A stretch of 64,000 bases of DNA from Sphingomonas sp. PP-CE-1A-559 (GCF_004340965.1 NZ_SLYA01000001.1:248001-312000), one strand, 5' to 3'. Positions 27,842 to 37,363 are shown, counted from the first letter of the stretch. Translations and numbers: made by a program. Notes: a model not told the origin generated them from the sequence alone.

Positions 27842-28900
27842 GTGAAAGCGCTTCTCGTTGCACTCGGCACTGCGTTGATGCTGTCGACCGGCCCCGCTTC
27901 GGCGCAGGTCAAGACGCCCGGGCCGCCGCCGGTTGCTGGTGCGAAACCGGTGACTATCGAGCGGATCACCGTCCACTCACCCGCGGTCGAGGGCAATCTC
28001 GAAGGCGAGAGCCCGGACCGCGCGGTGCTCGTGGTCCTGCCGCCGAGCTATCGCGCCAACCCGACGCGGCGCTTTCCGGTGGTCTATGCCCTCCACGGCT
28101 ATTCGATCGGCGCGGAGCAGTGGATCGGCGAGATCCACGTGCCGCAGACGATCGAGGGCGCGTTCGCGGAAGGCGCGCGTGAGATGATCGTCGTGATTCC
28201 CGACAGCAAGACCGCGCATAACGGCTCCTTCTATTCGAGTTCGGTGACGGTCGGCGATTTCGAGACGTTCGTCGCGCGCGATCTGGTCGGCTATGTCGAC
28301 GGCCATTACCGGACGATCGCGGACCGCCGCAGCCGCGGGCTCGCGGGGCATTCGATGGGCGGCTACGGGACCGCGCGGATCGGCATGAAGCATCCCGAAA
28401 CGTTCGGCGCGCTCTACATGATGAGCCCGTGCTGCCTCTCGACGCGCGCGCTCGGCACACCCGATGCGGCGACCGAGACGGCGATCCGCGCGCTGCGTTC
28501 GCCGGCGGACAGCGCGACCCTGTCATGGGGGCAGCGCGCGCAACTCGCGACGGCCGCGGCATGGTCGCCCAACCCCAAGGCGCCGCCGCTGTATCTCGAC
28601 CTGCCGGTCAAGGACGGCGTGGCGCAGCCCGACGTGCTCGCGCGCTGGGCCGCCAATGCGCCGCTGGCGATGCTCGACCAATATGTCGGCAATCTGCGGC
28701 GCTACGCCGCGATCGGGATCGACGTAGGCGACCGCGACGGGCTGAAGGACGATGCCGGCAAGCTCCACGCCGCGCTCGACAGCTACGGGATCGCGAACAG
28801 CTTCGAGGTGTATCCGGGCGATCATACCAGCGGCGTCGCGGGGCGCGTGCAGGACACGATGATGCCGTTCTTCTCGCGCGCGCTGGCGTTCGGCAAATGA
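27842..28900 (+). CDS. CE1-type esterase (feruloyl/acetyl esterase-like)
   Basis: 352-aa secreted esterase of the esterase-D/CE1 superfamily. Signal peptide is M-K-A-L-L-V through A-S-A-Q (1-22). The nucleophile elbow G-H-S-M-G-G is near 167-172, Asp in D-V-G-D-R-D-G near 296, His in G-D-H-T-S near 327. CE1 members release ferulate or acetate from arabinoxylan. GTG at 27842 is preferred because AGGGGA lies 7 bases upstream and the signal peptide starts there; a GTG at 27818 overlaps the GH95 stop. The last four bases (ATGA) overlap the next GH43 start. Confidence 0.85.
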   Translation: MKALLVALGTALMLSTGPASAQVKTPGPPPVAGAKPVTIERITVHSPAVEGNLEGESPDRAVLVVLPPSYRANPTRRFPVVYALHGYSIGAEQWIGEIHVPQTIEGAFAEGAREMIVVIPDSKTAHNGSFYSSSVTVGDFETFVARDLVGYVDGHYRTIADRRSRGLAGHSMGGYGTARIGMKHPETFGALYMMSPCCLSTRALGTPDAATETAIRALRSPADSATLSWGQRAQLATAAAWSPNPKAPPLYLDLPVKDGVAQPDVLARWAANAPLAMLDQYVGNLRRYAAIGIDVGDRDGLKDDAGKLHAALDSYGIANSFEVYPGDHTSGVAGRVQDTMMPFFSRALAFGK

Positions 28901-30462
28901 GGATCGCGGTGGCGGTTGCGCTGGGGCTGCTGGCGACCGCCGCGTCGGCGCAGGTGTGGCGATCGGACCAGGGCGACGGGAGCTTCCGCAATCCGGTGCT
29001 GTTCGCGGACTATCCCGATCCCGATATCATCCGCGTCGGCAGCGACTATTATTTCGCGACGACGACGTTCGCGAACACGCCCGGCATCACGATCCTGCAC
29101 AGCCGCGATCTGGTCAACTGGACGCTCGCCTCGCACCTCGTCGAGCGGCTGGAGGGCAAGCCCGAATACGACCTGAAGGGCGGCAACGCGTACCGGCACG
29201 GGCTCTATGCCTCGTCCTTGCGCTATCACGCCGGCACCTATTATCTCGCCAATACGCCGGTCGGGCAGAAGACGCGGATCTGGTACGCCAAGGACGTGCG
29301 CGGGCCGTGGCGCTATCACGAACTGGAGCGCGAGGCGTTCGATCCGGGGCTGTTCATCGAGCCGGACGGGCGCGCGTACCTGGCGACCGCGAGCACCGCG
29401 GACGGCACGATCACGCTGCTGACGCTCGACAAGGACTTGGCGCACGTCACCGCGTCGCAGAAAGTGCATTATATCAAGGGCGCGGAGGGGTCGAAGATCA
29501 TCCGGCGCGGTGCGTATTACTACCTCTTCAACGCGCTGCCGCCACGGCTGGGGCTGACCGTGTCGCGGTCGCGTAGCCTGTTCGGGCCGTGGGAAACGCG
29601 CGACCAGATCGACGACAAGACCGGTGGGCACCAGGGTGCGCTGGTCGACCTGCCCGATGGCCGCTGGTTCGGCTTCGTGATGGAGGATAGCGGCGCGATC
29701 GGGCGGATGACGAACCTCAGCCCGGTGTTCTGGCAGGACGACTGGCCGGTATGGGGGACGCGCGAGGCGCCCGGTCGCGTGCCGCGGCGTGCGGCGAAAC
29801 CGATCCTGGGTGGGGCCTTCGCGGAGCCGGCGACGTCGGACGATTTCGGGAAGCCGAAGCTCGGGTTGCAGTGGCAGTGGAACCACAATCCTGAGCCTTC
29901 GCGCTGGTCCTTGTCCGAGCGGCCGGGGTGGCTGCGGTTGAAGCCGACGATCGCGACCGGGTTCTGGAGCGCGCGCAATACGCTGGTGCAGAAGGGACAG
30001 GGGCCGGCGAGCCGAGGCGAGGTGAAGCTCGACATCCGCCATCTGGCACCGGGGGATCGCTGCGGGTTTGGGACGTTCGGGCAGTTCAGCGGGAATATCA
30101 CGGTGCAGGGCGCGGCGGGCGGCAAGGCGACGCTGGCGATGGAGGTGACCGAGGACACGGTCGCCGGTGCCCGGACCGAGGTTCGCGCCACCGCGCCTTT
30201 GCCGCGGACGGAAGCGCTGTGGTTGCGGACCGACATGGACTTTACGACCGACCGTGCGCGTGTGGCGTATAGCGTGGATGGACGGCGCTGGACCGGGCTG
30301 GGCGGCGACTTCCCGCTCGCGTTTGCGTGGCGGACGGGGACGTTCCAGGGGGAGCAGATTGCGGTGTTCTGCTATGCGCCGACGGCAAGCCGGGGGTGGC
30401 TGGATGTCGACCGGTTCACGCTTTCTGCGTTACCGCCGGGCAAGCCGGAGCGGGTGCGTTAG
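28897..30462 (+). CDS. GH43 glycosidase with C-terminal concanavalin-like domain
   Basis: 521 aa, secreted (signal peptide 1-19, ending A-S-A-Q). Propeller at about 28-310 with base Asp in Y-P-D-P-D-I near 40, Asp in F-D-P-G-L-F near 149 and acid Glu in K-G-A-E-G-S-K near 198. The C-terminal beta-sandwich at about 325-515 (start S-D-D-F) is typical of beta-xylosidase-type GH43. It differs from the GH43 at 14478 in the acid motif (A-E-G versus I-E-G-P), so the two likely have different specificities. ATG overlaps the CE1 stop by four bases. Last gene of the plus-strand run. Confidence 0.92.
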   Translation: MRIAVAVALGLLATAASAQVWRSDQGDGSFRNPVLFADYPDPDIIRVGSDYYFATTTFANTPGITILHSRDLVNWTLASHLVERLEGKPEYDLKGGNAYRHGLYASSLRYHAGTYYLANTPVGQKTRIWYAKDVRGPWRYHELEREAFDPGLFIEPDGRAYLATASTADGTITLLTLDKDLAHVTASQKVHYIKGAEGSKIIRRGAYYYLFNALPPRLGLTVSRSRSLFGPWETRDQIDDKTGGHQGALVDLPDGRWFGFVMEDSGAIGRMTNLSPVFWQDDWPVWGTREAPGRVPRRAAKPILGGAFAEPATSDDFGKPKLGLQWQWNHNPEPSRWSLSERPGWLRLKPTIATGFWSARNTLVQKGQGPASRGEVKLDIRHLAPGDRCGFGTFGQFSGNITVQGAAGGKATLAMEVTEDTVAGARTEVRATAPLPRTEALWLRTDMDFTTDRARVAYSVDGRRWTGLGGDFPLAFAWRTGTFQGEQIAVFCYAPTASRGWLDVDRFTLSALPPGKPERVR

Positions 30463-30474
30463 GGTCCTTTCACA

Positions 30475-30574
30475 CCCTCCCGTTCGTGCTGAGCGAAGTC
30501 GAAGCACTGCCCTCAACGGGTGTTACGCCTGTGGAAAGGGACCCTTCGACTATGCTCAGGGCGAACGGGAGGGG
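30475..30574. repeat. Palindromic repeat family C, copy 1
   Basis: A roughly 100-base imperfect palindrome. The left arm begins CCCGTTCGTGCTGAGCGAAG and the right arm ends GCTCAGGGCGAACGGG, complementary but for a few bases. It lies between convergent genes (GH43 and GH27) together with a second copy. No transposase is linked. It could also act as a bidirectional terminator. Confidence 0.8.
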
Positions 30575-30654
30575 GGCTTCTCATCCCTGTTTGCTGAGCG
30601 TGACGTCCGCCGAAGCTGCTGGTTAAGGTGTGCTGGCATTTGGACTGTCCACAC

Positions 30655-30754
30655 CTCTCCGTTCGTGCTGAGCGAAGTCGCAGCACTGCTCTCAACGGGC
30701 GTTCACGCCTGTGGAAAAATACCCTTCGACTGCGCTCAGGGCGAACGGGAGAGG
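30655..30754. repeat. Palindromic repeat family C, copy 2
   Basis: Same orientation and internal plan as the copy at 30475-30574, about 85-90% identical by eye. It includes the internal CTCAACGGG and CCTGTGGAAA segments. One C is missing from the left arm. With copy 1 it fills the 307-base gap between GH43 and GH27, where I see no gene. Confidence 0.8.
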
Positions 30755-30769
30755 GGGCCTCTCCCATCG

Positions 30770-32677
30770 CTATTTGTAGAGCGCAGCGTCCGCCCAGATT
30801 GCAGGTTGGGGCGCGCCAGCATTCGCCGCCGCACCACTCCCCCGCGCCACAAGTTCGACGATCCGAACACCCGCGAGCTTCGCCTCCAGCGGTACCGCCG
30901 CCTCACCAAACCCCATCGGCCGGGACTTGGCGAGCAGGCGACCGTCGCCCCAGATTTCGAACACCGTCGTGCCCGAGCGCGGCTGGCCGGAATCGTTGAT
31001 GCCGACCTTGGCGGCGAACCGCGCATAGCCCTGGTTGCGCACTTCGAGGCGGGAGTTTGCGAGCACGCCGATCCCCGTGTCGAAGTCGGTGCCGGCCACG
31101 CGCAACAGCTTGCCATACGGCGCGCGGTCGGCTTCGGCGCCGCCCCAGCCGCCATATTGCGGGTGCTCGCCGCCGCCGCGCGTGCCCGTCCACGGCGTGA
31201 TCGACTGGTAGATCGTCGGATCCGGCTGCGGCACGACCACGCCGTCGGTCGCCGGATTGACGCGGCCGGTCTGCTCCGAAAGGTACAGCCCGCCCGGCAA
31301 CCGCCGCTTGCCGGTCGCGCGGAAGATCAGCGTCTCGTGCGGCGCGAGCGTCACCGCGATCTCCTTGCGGAAGCTCTGCTCCTTCTTGGTCCAGAGGTCC
31401 TTCAGGCGCACATCGGCGGTCGGCAGCATCTTGAGCTGCTCGGCGGTCAGCACGGCCTTGGCGGGCGACGCGGTGCGGTTGGACAGTGCGACGCCCTTGC
31501 TGCCGTCCGCGAGCGTCTTGACGAAGGTCTGCACCTCCGACGAGTCATAGGCCAGCACCGCCTGGTTGCCCGCCGAATCCTGGTTCAGCGCAACGATGTC
31601 CGCGTTGCCGAAGATCGCGAGCAGGTCCGGTGTCAGTTTCCGGAGATCGTAGCCGATGATCAGCGGCGCGTTGAGCATCGCCCACAATGCGAAGTGCGAG
31701 CGTGCCTCCGCGCTGTGTACCGCGTCGAAATCGCCGGTGCCGACGAACAGCATGTCGGGGTCGTTCCACGATCCCGGATGCGCATAGAGCGCGCGGTGCG
31801 TGACGGTGTCGAGGTTGGTCAGCATTCGTGGCCAGACCGGCTGGATGTCGTCGCTGGTGCGCGATGTGTTGCCGACGTCCTTGCCCCAGGCGCGCACGTC
31901 GCCCGCGCCCCACAGGCACAGCGAATAGATATACGGGCGGTCGCCGGCGTGCGTGTGCAGCGCGGCGTGAACCTGTTCGTAGAGGCGGCGGATGCCGGCG
32001 ATGTCTGATCCGCCGAGCGACTGCATGTCGACGAGGGGCGTGAGGGCTCGGTACAGGCCGGACTTCACGCGCGGTGCGTCCACCGGGAGGCCGCGCGCAC
32101 CGCAGCCGTCGACCTTCAGGAAATCGAAGTTCCATTCGGCGAAGAACAGCGCGATGTCCTGGTCGACATGACCGTACAGCCCGACCTCGCGCTCGGCGAC
32201 GCTGCCCTCGGGCTGGTTCTTGAAATCGGGGGTGTAGATCTGGCCGCAGGTGTTGCGGCCGATGTCCGAATAGATGCCGACCTTGAGACCCATCGCGTGG
32301 AGGCGGTCGGTGAACGGGCGGAAGCTGGTGTCCGCGCCGATCGCGGCGGACGGGAAGTGGCTGGTACGGATCAGCAGCCGGCCGTCGGGTTGGCGACGCT
32401 TCAGCCACCAGCCATCGTCGATATTGACGTAGCGATAGCCGATGTCGCGCAACTTGGTGTCGATCAGCGCCTGCGCCGAGGCGAGCACCTTCTCCTCGTC
32501 GACGTCGCTGTTGAAGGCGTTCCACGAACTCCAGCCCATCGGCGGCACGGCTGCCGAGCCGTCGGTGTTGGCGCTCCATTTGCCGGTCGGGGTCAGCGGA
32601 TCCGCCAGTGCCGCGATCGGCGTGCAGAGCGCGACCAGCGCGGTGCCGAGCGTCGCGAGTGTCCGGACGCGGCTCAC
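30770..32677 (-). CDS. GH27 alpha-galactosidase with C-terminal NPCBM domain
   Basis: 635 aa, secreted (signal peptide 1-25, ending A-A-L-A). The GH27 core has G-W-S-S-W-N-A-F near 48, nucleophile Asp in F-L-K-V-D-G-C-G near 190, and acid/base Asp in G-S-W-N-D-P-D-M-L near 303. Residues 500-635 form an NPCBM-type beta-sandwich (D-T-G-I-G-V-L-A-N-S near 529). The activity could be alpha-galactosidase or beta-L-arabinopyranosidase, both known in GH27. The GTG start at 32677 overlaps the GH3 stop by four bases (GTGA). The much longer open frame upstream runs inside GH3 and is not coding. Confidence 0.92.
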   Translation of the reverse strand: MSRVRTLATLGTALVALCTPIAALADPLTPTGKWSANTDGSAAVPPMGWSSWNAFNSDVDEEKVLASAQALIDTKLRDIGYRYVNIDDGWWLKRRQPDGRLLIRTSHFPSAAIGADTSFRPFTDRLHAMGLKVGIYSDIGRNTCGQIYTPDFKNQPEGSVAEREVGLYGHVDQDIALFFAEWNFDFLKVDGCGARGLPVDAPRVKSGLYRALTPLVDMQSLGGSDIAGIRRLYEQVHAALHTHAGDRPYIYSLCLWGAGDVRAWGKDVGNTSRTSDDIQPVWPRMLTNLDTVTHRALYAHPGSWNDPDMLFVGTGDFDAVHSAEARSHFALWAMLNAPLIIGYDLRKLTPDLLAIFGNADIVALNQDSAGNQAVLAYDSSEVQTFVKTLADGSKGVALSNRTASPAKAVLTAEQLKMLPTADVRLKDLWTKKEQSFRKEIAVTLAPHETLIFRATGKRRLPGGLYLSEQTGRVNPATDGVVVPQPDPTIYQSITPWTGTRGGGEHPQYGGWGGAEADRAPYGKLLRVAGTDFDTGIGVLANSRLEVRNQGYARFAAKVGINDSGQPRSGTTVFEIWGDGRLLAKSRPMGFGEAAVPLEAKLAGVRIVELVARGSGAAANAGAPQPAIWADAALYK

Positions 32678-35346
32678 TTCGGCAGCTCCGCCGACTGGCG
32701 CGCGGTGAAGCTGGCGGTCTGCCCTGCGGCCCCCGTGCCGGGCTGTCCCGCGCCGACCGTCACGCGGTAGGTGCCGGCGGCCACCGAGCGCGCGCCGTCC
32801 AGCGCGACCGAGCTCAGATCGCGCGGCGACAGGTCGAACGTCAAACTGCGCGCTTCGCCGGGGCGGAGTGCGACGCGCTGGAACCCGCGCAGCGCGATCC
32901 GCGGGGTGCCGGGCCGGTCGGGGAAGTCGAGATAGAGTTGCGCGACCTCCTCGCCCGGCCGATCGCCTTGGTTGGTCAGTCGCGTGGTAACGCGCAGGCC
33001 GTTCTCCGCGCCGCCGCGGGAGGGCGTGACGGTCAGCGGCGCATAGCCGAACTTGGTGTAGCTGAGCCCGTGGCCGAACGGATAGACCGGCGTGCCCGCG
33101 AAATAGCGATAGGTGCGGCCCTTCATCGCGTAATCGCCGAACGGCGGCAGGTCGCCGACGCTGCGATAGAAGGTGAGCGGCAGGCGGCCCGACGGGTTGG
33201 TGCGTCCGGTCAGGATGTTGGCCGCAGCGGTGCCGCCGGTCTCGCCCGGATACCAGGCCTCCAGCACGGCCGCGGCGTTGTCCTTCGCCCAGGCGAGGTT
33301 GATCGCGCTGCCGTTCATCGTGACCAGCACGATCGGCTTGCCGGTGGCCTTGGCCTGTTCGAGCATAGCGATCTGGTCCGCGGGCAGGTCGAGCGTCGTC
33401 TTGTCGCCGCCCGAGAAGCCCGGCACCGTCACGCCGGTTTCTTCCGCCTCGAGGTCGGAGGTGAGGCCGACCACCGCGACCAGCACGTCGGCCGCGGCGG
33501 CGGCGCGACGAAGCTCGGCGGACGGTGCATCCGACACGCGCTTCCACACCAGGTCGATCCCGCTGCCCTCGGCGCGGATCGCATAACGCCTGCCGCGTTC
33601 GAGTTTCAGCGTCGTCATGCCGGGCAGGTCGTTCCAGCGTGCCTTGCGCCGGTCGGAGATCATCTTGCCGTCGAGCGTCAGCGTACCGCCCGACCCCGAC
33701 AGGCCGACGCGGTAGGTGCCGCTTTCGGGGGGCACCAGGAAGCCGGTCCATTCGGTGCGGTGGACGTCGGTGACACGCGCCAGATCGAGGTTGCGATCGC
33801 CGACGTCGGGCTCGATGCGGGTCACCACCGGCTGCGCCTGATACTTGGCGGCGGCGACGAGCTTCTCGCGCGTGCCGCGGGCATATTGCGCGGGCATCGG
33901 CGTCGTCGGATTATAGTAGCGCGCGAGCAGGCCGGGCTTGCCGTCGGGTGTAAGCAGCGCGGACGTCGGCACGCGGTCGCCGTCCGTGACGGACTCGCCG
34001 AACGGCACGAGCGTGACCTGGCTCGCACCGAGCGCGGTCCGCAGCCCCTCCAGCACCGATACCGGCGCGCCCGAAAGCGGCGACGAATAATTGCCGCGCA
34101 GCACCCGCGTGGCATCGCCGAGCGGGCCGATCACGGCGAGCTTTACGCCGGGCTTGAGCGGCAGGATGCCGTCGTTCTTCAGCAGCACCATCGATCGCTC
34201 GGCCGCCGCCAGCGCCAGTCGCCGATGTTCGGGCGCACCGACCACGCTGGTTGGCAACGCTTTGGGGGCGCCGGCAAGTCCGCGCAGGTCGCCGTTGCGG
34301 TACCGCGCGGCGAACAGGCGGACGAGGCTTTGGTCGACGTCAGCCTCTGTGATCAGGTCGCGGTTCAGCGCTTCGCGGTACCGGGTCTCCAGGCTCGCGG
34401 TATCGCCCAGCGTCTCGCCATTGCACTCGTTGTCGACGCCCGCGCGCATCGCGGCGGCGACCGCGGCGGCGCTGTCGGGGGCGTATTTATGGTTGTCGGC
34501 GATGTCCTTCACCGCGTCGCAATCGGACACGACATAGCCCTTGAAGCCCCATGCCCCGCGCAGATGCTCCTTGAGCAACAGGTCGCTGGCGCAGGCCGGC
34601 TGGCCGTCGATGCGGTTGTACGCGCACATCACCGAGCCTGCGTGCCCGTCGACAAGCGCCGCGCGGAACGCGGGGAGGTAGGTGTCCTCCAGATCGTGCG
34701 CGGAGATGTAGACGTTGGCCTGATGGCGCGTGCCCTCGGGGCCGCTGTGGACCGCGAAGTGCTTGGGCGTGGCGATCACCTGCGGGCGATCGGGATTGGG
34801 GCCCTGCATCCCGGTCACGAACGCAACGCCCATCGTCGCGGTCAGGAACGGATCCTCGCCATAGGTCTCCTGCCCGCGGCCCCAGCGCGGGTCGCGGAAG
34901 ATGTTGATGTTGGGCGACCATGTGTCGAGCCCGGTGCCGATATGCCCGTTCCTGCCGGTCTCGCGGCCGAGCGTGTGCAACCCGCGCACCTCCGCGCTGA
35001 TTGCGCCCGCGACGTCATGGACGATCGGCGCGTCGAAGCTTGCGGCGAGGCCGATCGGCTCGGGGAAATTGGTGGTCGCGAGCGGCCCCAGCGCGCCGTG
35101 CAGCGACTCGGTCCACCAGTTGTACGCGGGCACGCCGAGCCGCGGGATCGCGGGCGCGACGTTGAGCAACTGCGGCAATTTCTCGTCGAGCGTCATCCGC
35201 GACACCATCGTCCGCGCCATCTGCTCGGCGGGGTCGGGCGTCGTCCGCTGGCTCGGTGCAGCGGACGGCTCGCGCGCTATCGCCGGGGAGAATGCGAGCG
35301 CGAGCCCGGCCGTCGCCAGGGCTTTCGCCTTTATGGTCATGCGCAT
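32674..35346 (-). CDS. GH3 beta-xylosidase with inserted PA14 domain
   Basis: 890 aa, secreted (signal peptide 1-24 or so). The TIM-barrel domain carries the nucleophile Asp in V-V-S-D-C-D-A-V near 273; the S-D-C form is characteristic of GH3 beta-xylosidases, while glucosidases usually have S-D-W. A PA14 domain (about 460-605) interrupts the C-terminal half, and a fibronectin-III-like end (from about 790) closes the protein. It would hydrolyse xylo-oligosaccharides to xylose in the periplasm. ATG 35346 follows GGGAGAGA; the next in-frame ATG (35340) is also possible. Confidence 0.94.
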   Translation of the reverse strand: MRMTIKAKALATAGLALAFSPAIAREPSAAPSQRTTPDPAEQMARTMVSRMTLDEKLPQLLNVAPAIPRLGVPAYNWWTESLHGALGPLATTNFPEPIGLAASFDAPIVHDVAGAISAEVRGLHTLGRETGRNGHIGTGLDTWSPNINIFRDPRWGRGQETYGEDPFLTATMGVAFVTGMQGPNPDRPQVIATPKHFAVHSGPEGTRHQANVYISAHDLEDTYLPAFRAALVDGHAGSVMCAYNRIDGQPACASDLLLKEHLRGAWGFKGYVVSDCDAVKDIADNHKYAPDSAAAVAAAMRAGVDNECNGETLGDTASLETRYREALNRDLITEADVDQSLVRLFAARYRNGDLRGLAGAPKALPTSVVGAPEHRRLALAAAERSMVLLKNDGILPLKPGVKLAVIGPLGDATRVLRGNYSSPLSGAPVSVLEGLRTALGASQVTLVPFGESVTDGDRVPTSALLTPDGKPGLLARYYNPTTPMPAQYARGTREKLVAAAKYQAQPVVTRIEPDVGDRNLDLARVTDVHRTEWTGFLVPPESGTYRVGLSGSGGTLTLDGKMISDRRKARWNDLPGMTTLKLERGRRYAIRAEGSGIDLVWKRVSDAPSAELRRAAAAADVLVAVVGLTSDLEAEETGVTVPGFSGGDKTTLDLPADQIAMLEQAKATGKPIVLVTMNGSAINLAWAKDNAAAVLEAWYPGETGGTAAANILTGRTNPSGRLPLTFYRSVGDLPPFGDYAMKGRTYRYFAGTPVYPFGHGLSYTKFGYAPLTVTPSRGGAENGLRVTTRLTNQGDRPGEEVAQLYLDFPDRPGTPRIALRGFQRVALRPGEARSLTFDLSPRDLSSVALDGARSVAAGTYRVTVGAGQPGTGAAGQTASFTARQSAELPK

Positions 35347-35410
35347 CGTCAGTCTCTCCCGTTGCGGCGCGCGTTGGCGGCCGTTCTTGTTCTTCGCACC
35401 CGTTCGGGGC

Positions 35411-37363
35411 TTATCGCGCCGGCAAGACCGGTACTTCGAACGTGCCGACGGGCAGCGGTGCGTCGTCGGCAAGGTTGGTCGCCGGGGCGTCGGCCCAGGC
35501 ATAGCGGACGCGTGTGACGGGTTGGCCATCGCCGGGCAGCGTTACCTCGGACCCCGCGACCTTGCCCGCAACGTAGCGGCAGGTGCCGACCGCCGCGCCG
35601 CACAGTTCGAAGCCGATCGCCTGCGCGGCACTGCGGGCATGCAGCGCGCCCGTCACGCCGCTGAACCGCACCGTGACGCCGCCATCCGCACTACGCCGCG
35701 CATCCGCGACGGCAGGGCCGGACGGCGCGATTTTCTCGCCGTAGACCGCGGCGCGCATCACGCGCGCGAGCCTTTGCCCGACCTCGTGTTTCTCGCCGGG
35801 ATGGATGTCGAGCGTATCGCCAAGGTCGAGTGCGACGGCGATACCGGCATGCTGGTCCGCCGCCGCGACGCGTCGCTGTGCATCGCGGACGTCACCCCAG
35901 CCGCTCTCGCTCGGCGCGATCGCCGGGCTGCCGTAATTGGCGAGCTGGACGATGCCGAACCCGGTTGCGGGTGTGCCGAAGCGGTGGCGCCAGTCGGCGA
36001 TCAATGCGGTCATCCGGCGGTCGTAACCGGGGATGCCTGTGTCGGACTCGCCCTGGTACCAAGCCATCCCGGCGAACTTCGTGCTGCCCAGCGGCGCTAT
36101 CATCGCGTTGTAGAGCGTGCCGGCGCCGTTGATGTCGTCCCACGGCACGCGCGGTGCGGCACCGGCGAGCCGCTTGGCGATCGCATAGCGCCAGCCGGTG
36201 CCGAGCGGCACGCTGGTCCCGTCGGCGAACGACAGCCGCATCGAATCCGCAGGGCCGGTCATCCCGCCATAGGCATAGACGTCGTCGTCGTTGACGGTGA
36301 TCACGTTGCGCCCGGCCTTCAGGCTGCCCGCGGGCAGCGCGTAGACGCGCGATTGCGACGCGAGGCTGCTGCCACCGACGCCTACGCCGTTGACCCAGGT
36401 GCGGTCCGCGTCGTCGACCATGCCCAACACCAATGCCGCCGGGCCGCGTGCCTGCTCGGCGGTGAGCTGGACCTCGTGCTGGTACCAGATCATGCCGTTG
36501 TAATCGGCGAGTGCGGGCACGCCCCAGGTCTCGAAATTGGTCATTGCGGGCACCGGATGCCAGTCAAGCGCGGCATCCGGCTGCCACGGCTCGCGGCCGG
36601 CGGCGTCGCCCGAGCCGTCGCGCCACCAGCTTTCCCAGATCGTCGATGCCTGCCGGTTGGCGGCGGCGGGATCACGGGCATAGAGCGCGAGCAGGTCGGC
36701 GGGGGCGCCAAGCCCGGCCTGGCGCAGCGCGGTATCGCTCATCCACGCGCTGATCCGCGACCCGCCCCAGCTCGAATGCACTGCACCGATCGGTACGCCG
36801 GGCGTACGGCGCAGCGCCTGGACCATGTAGAAACACGCGGCGGAGAAGCTTGGCGCGGTGGTCGGGCCGGACACCGCCCAGCGGGGCTGTTCGGCAAACC
36901 GCGCGACCGGTGCGGCGGCGGAGACCTTGGCGATCGTCAGCAGGCGGAGCTTGTCGTCGACTTCCGGGTGCGCGTCCGGAAACAGACCCTGTCCCTGCTC
37001 GACGCGGAGTTCCATGTTGCTCTGGCCCGAACACAGGAACACGTCGCCGACCAAGATATCGCGTAGGACCGCCGCACCGCTGGGGGCGGCGATCGTCAGG
37101 TCGTACGGACCGCCGGCGGGGAGGGCGGGGAGGCTCGCCGAAAAGCTGCCGTCGCGCGCGGCCTTGGCGGTGACGCTGCGCCCGGCCAGCGTGATCATCA
37201 CGGTCTCGCCGGCCGCGGCCTGCCCGGTCAGGACGATGGGCTGGCCGCGCTGGATCACCGCGTGATCGCCCATGACGCCGTCGAGGCGCGGAGACGCCGA
37301 CGCGGCGGTCGCGCCGATGGTGAGGATCGCGCCGATGGCCAGGCACGCTGTGACGGTCCGCAT
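35411..37363 (-). CDS. SGNH acetylesterase (sialate O-acetylesterase-like) with inserted lectin-like domain
   Basis: 650 aa, secreted (signal peptide 1-23, ending A-S-A). The SGNH blocks are nucleophile Ser in S-G-Q-S-N-M near 114, S-S-W-G-G-S near 191, W-Y-Q-G-E-S near 438, and the Asp/His pair in D-I-H-P-G-E-K-H near 521. A jelly-roll-like insertion (about 260-375; W-V-N-G-V-G, then G-R-N-V-I-T-V-N-D) splits the SGNH domain. Annotation pipelines call such proteins sialate O-acetylesterase, but sialic acid is implausible here. The split SGNH plan resembles CE20 acetylesterases acting on hemicellulose oligosaccharides. ATG follows AGGGGAA. Confidence 0.88.
   Translation of the reverse strand: MRTVTACLAIGAILTIGATAASASPRLDGVMGDHAVIQRGQPIVLTGQAAAGETVMITLAGRSVTAKAARDGSFSASLPALPAGGPYDLTIAAPSGAAVLRDILVGDVFLCSGQSNMELRVEQGQGLFPDAHPEVDDKLRLLTIAKVSAAAPVARFAEQPRWAVSGPTTAPSFSAACFYMVQALRRTPGVPIGAVHSSWGGSRISAWMSDTALRQAGLGAPADLLALYARDPAAANRQASTIWESWWRDGSGDAAGREPWQPDAALDWHPVPAMTNFETWGVPALADYNGMIWYQHEVQLTAEQARGPAALVLGMVDDADRTWVNGVGVGGSSLASQSRVYALPAGSLKAGRNVITVNDDDVYAYGGMTGPADSMRLSFADGTSVPLGTGWRYAIAKRLAGAAPRVPWDDINGAGTLYNAMIAPLGSTKFAGMAWYQGESDTGIPGYDRRMTALIADWRHRFGTPATGFGIVQLANYGSPAIAPSESGWGDVRDAQRRVAAADQHAGIAVALDLGDTLDIHPGEKHEVGQRLARVMRAAVYGEKIAPSGPAVADARRSADGGVTVRFSGVTGALHARSAAQAIGFELCGAAVGTCRYVAGKVAGSEVTLPGDGQPVTRVRYAWADAPATNLADDAPLPVGTFEVPVLPAR

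Noticed and set aside
30770..33751. Apparent 993-aa protein extending GH27 upstream
   Set aside because: The added part lies wholly inside GH3 in another frame and has Arg-rich shadow composition; GTG 32677 overlapping the GH3 stop is the real start.
32608..35517. 969-codon plus-strand frame opposite GH3
   Set aside because: Low-complexity Arg/Ala/Gly text with no motifs, antisense to a clear GH3 gene.
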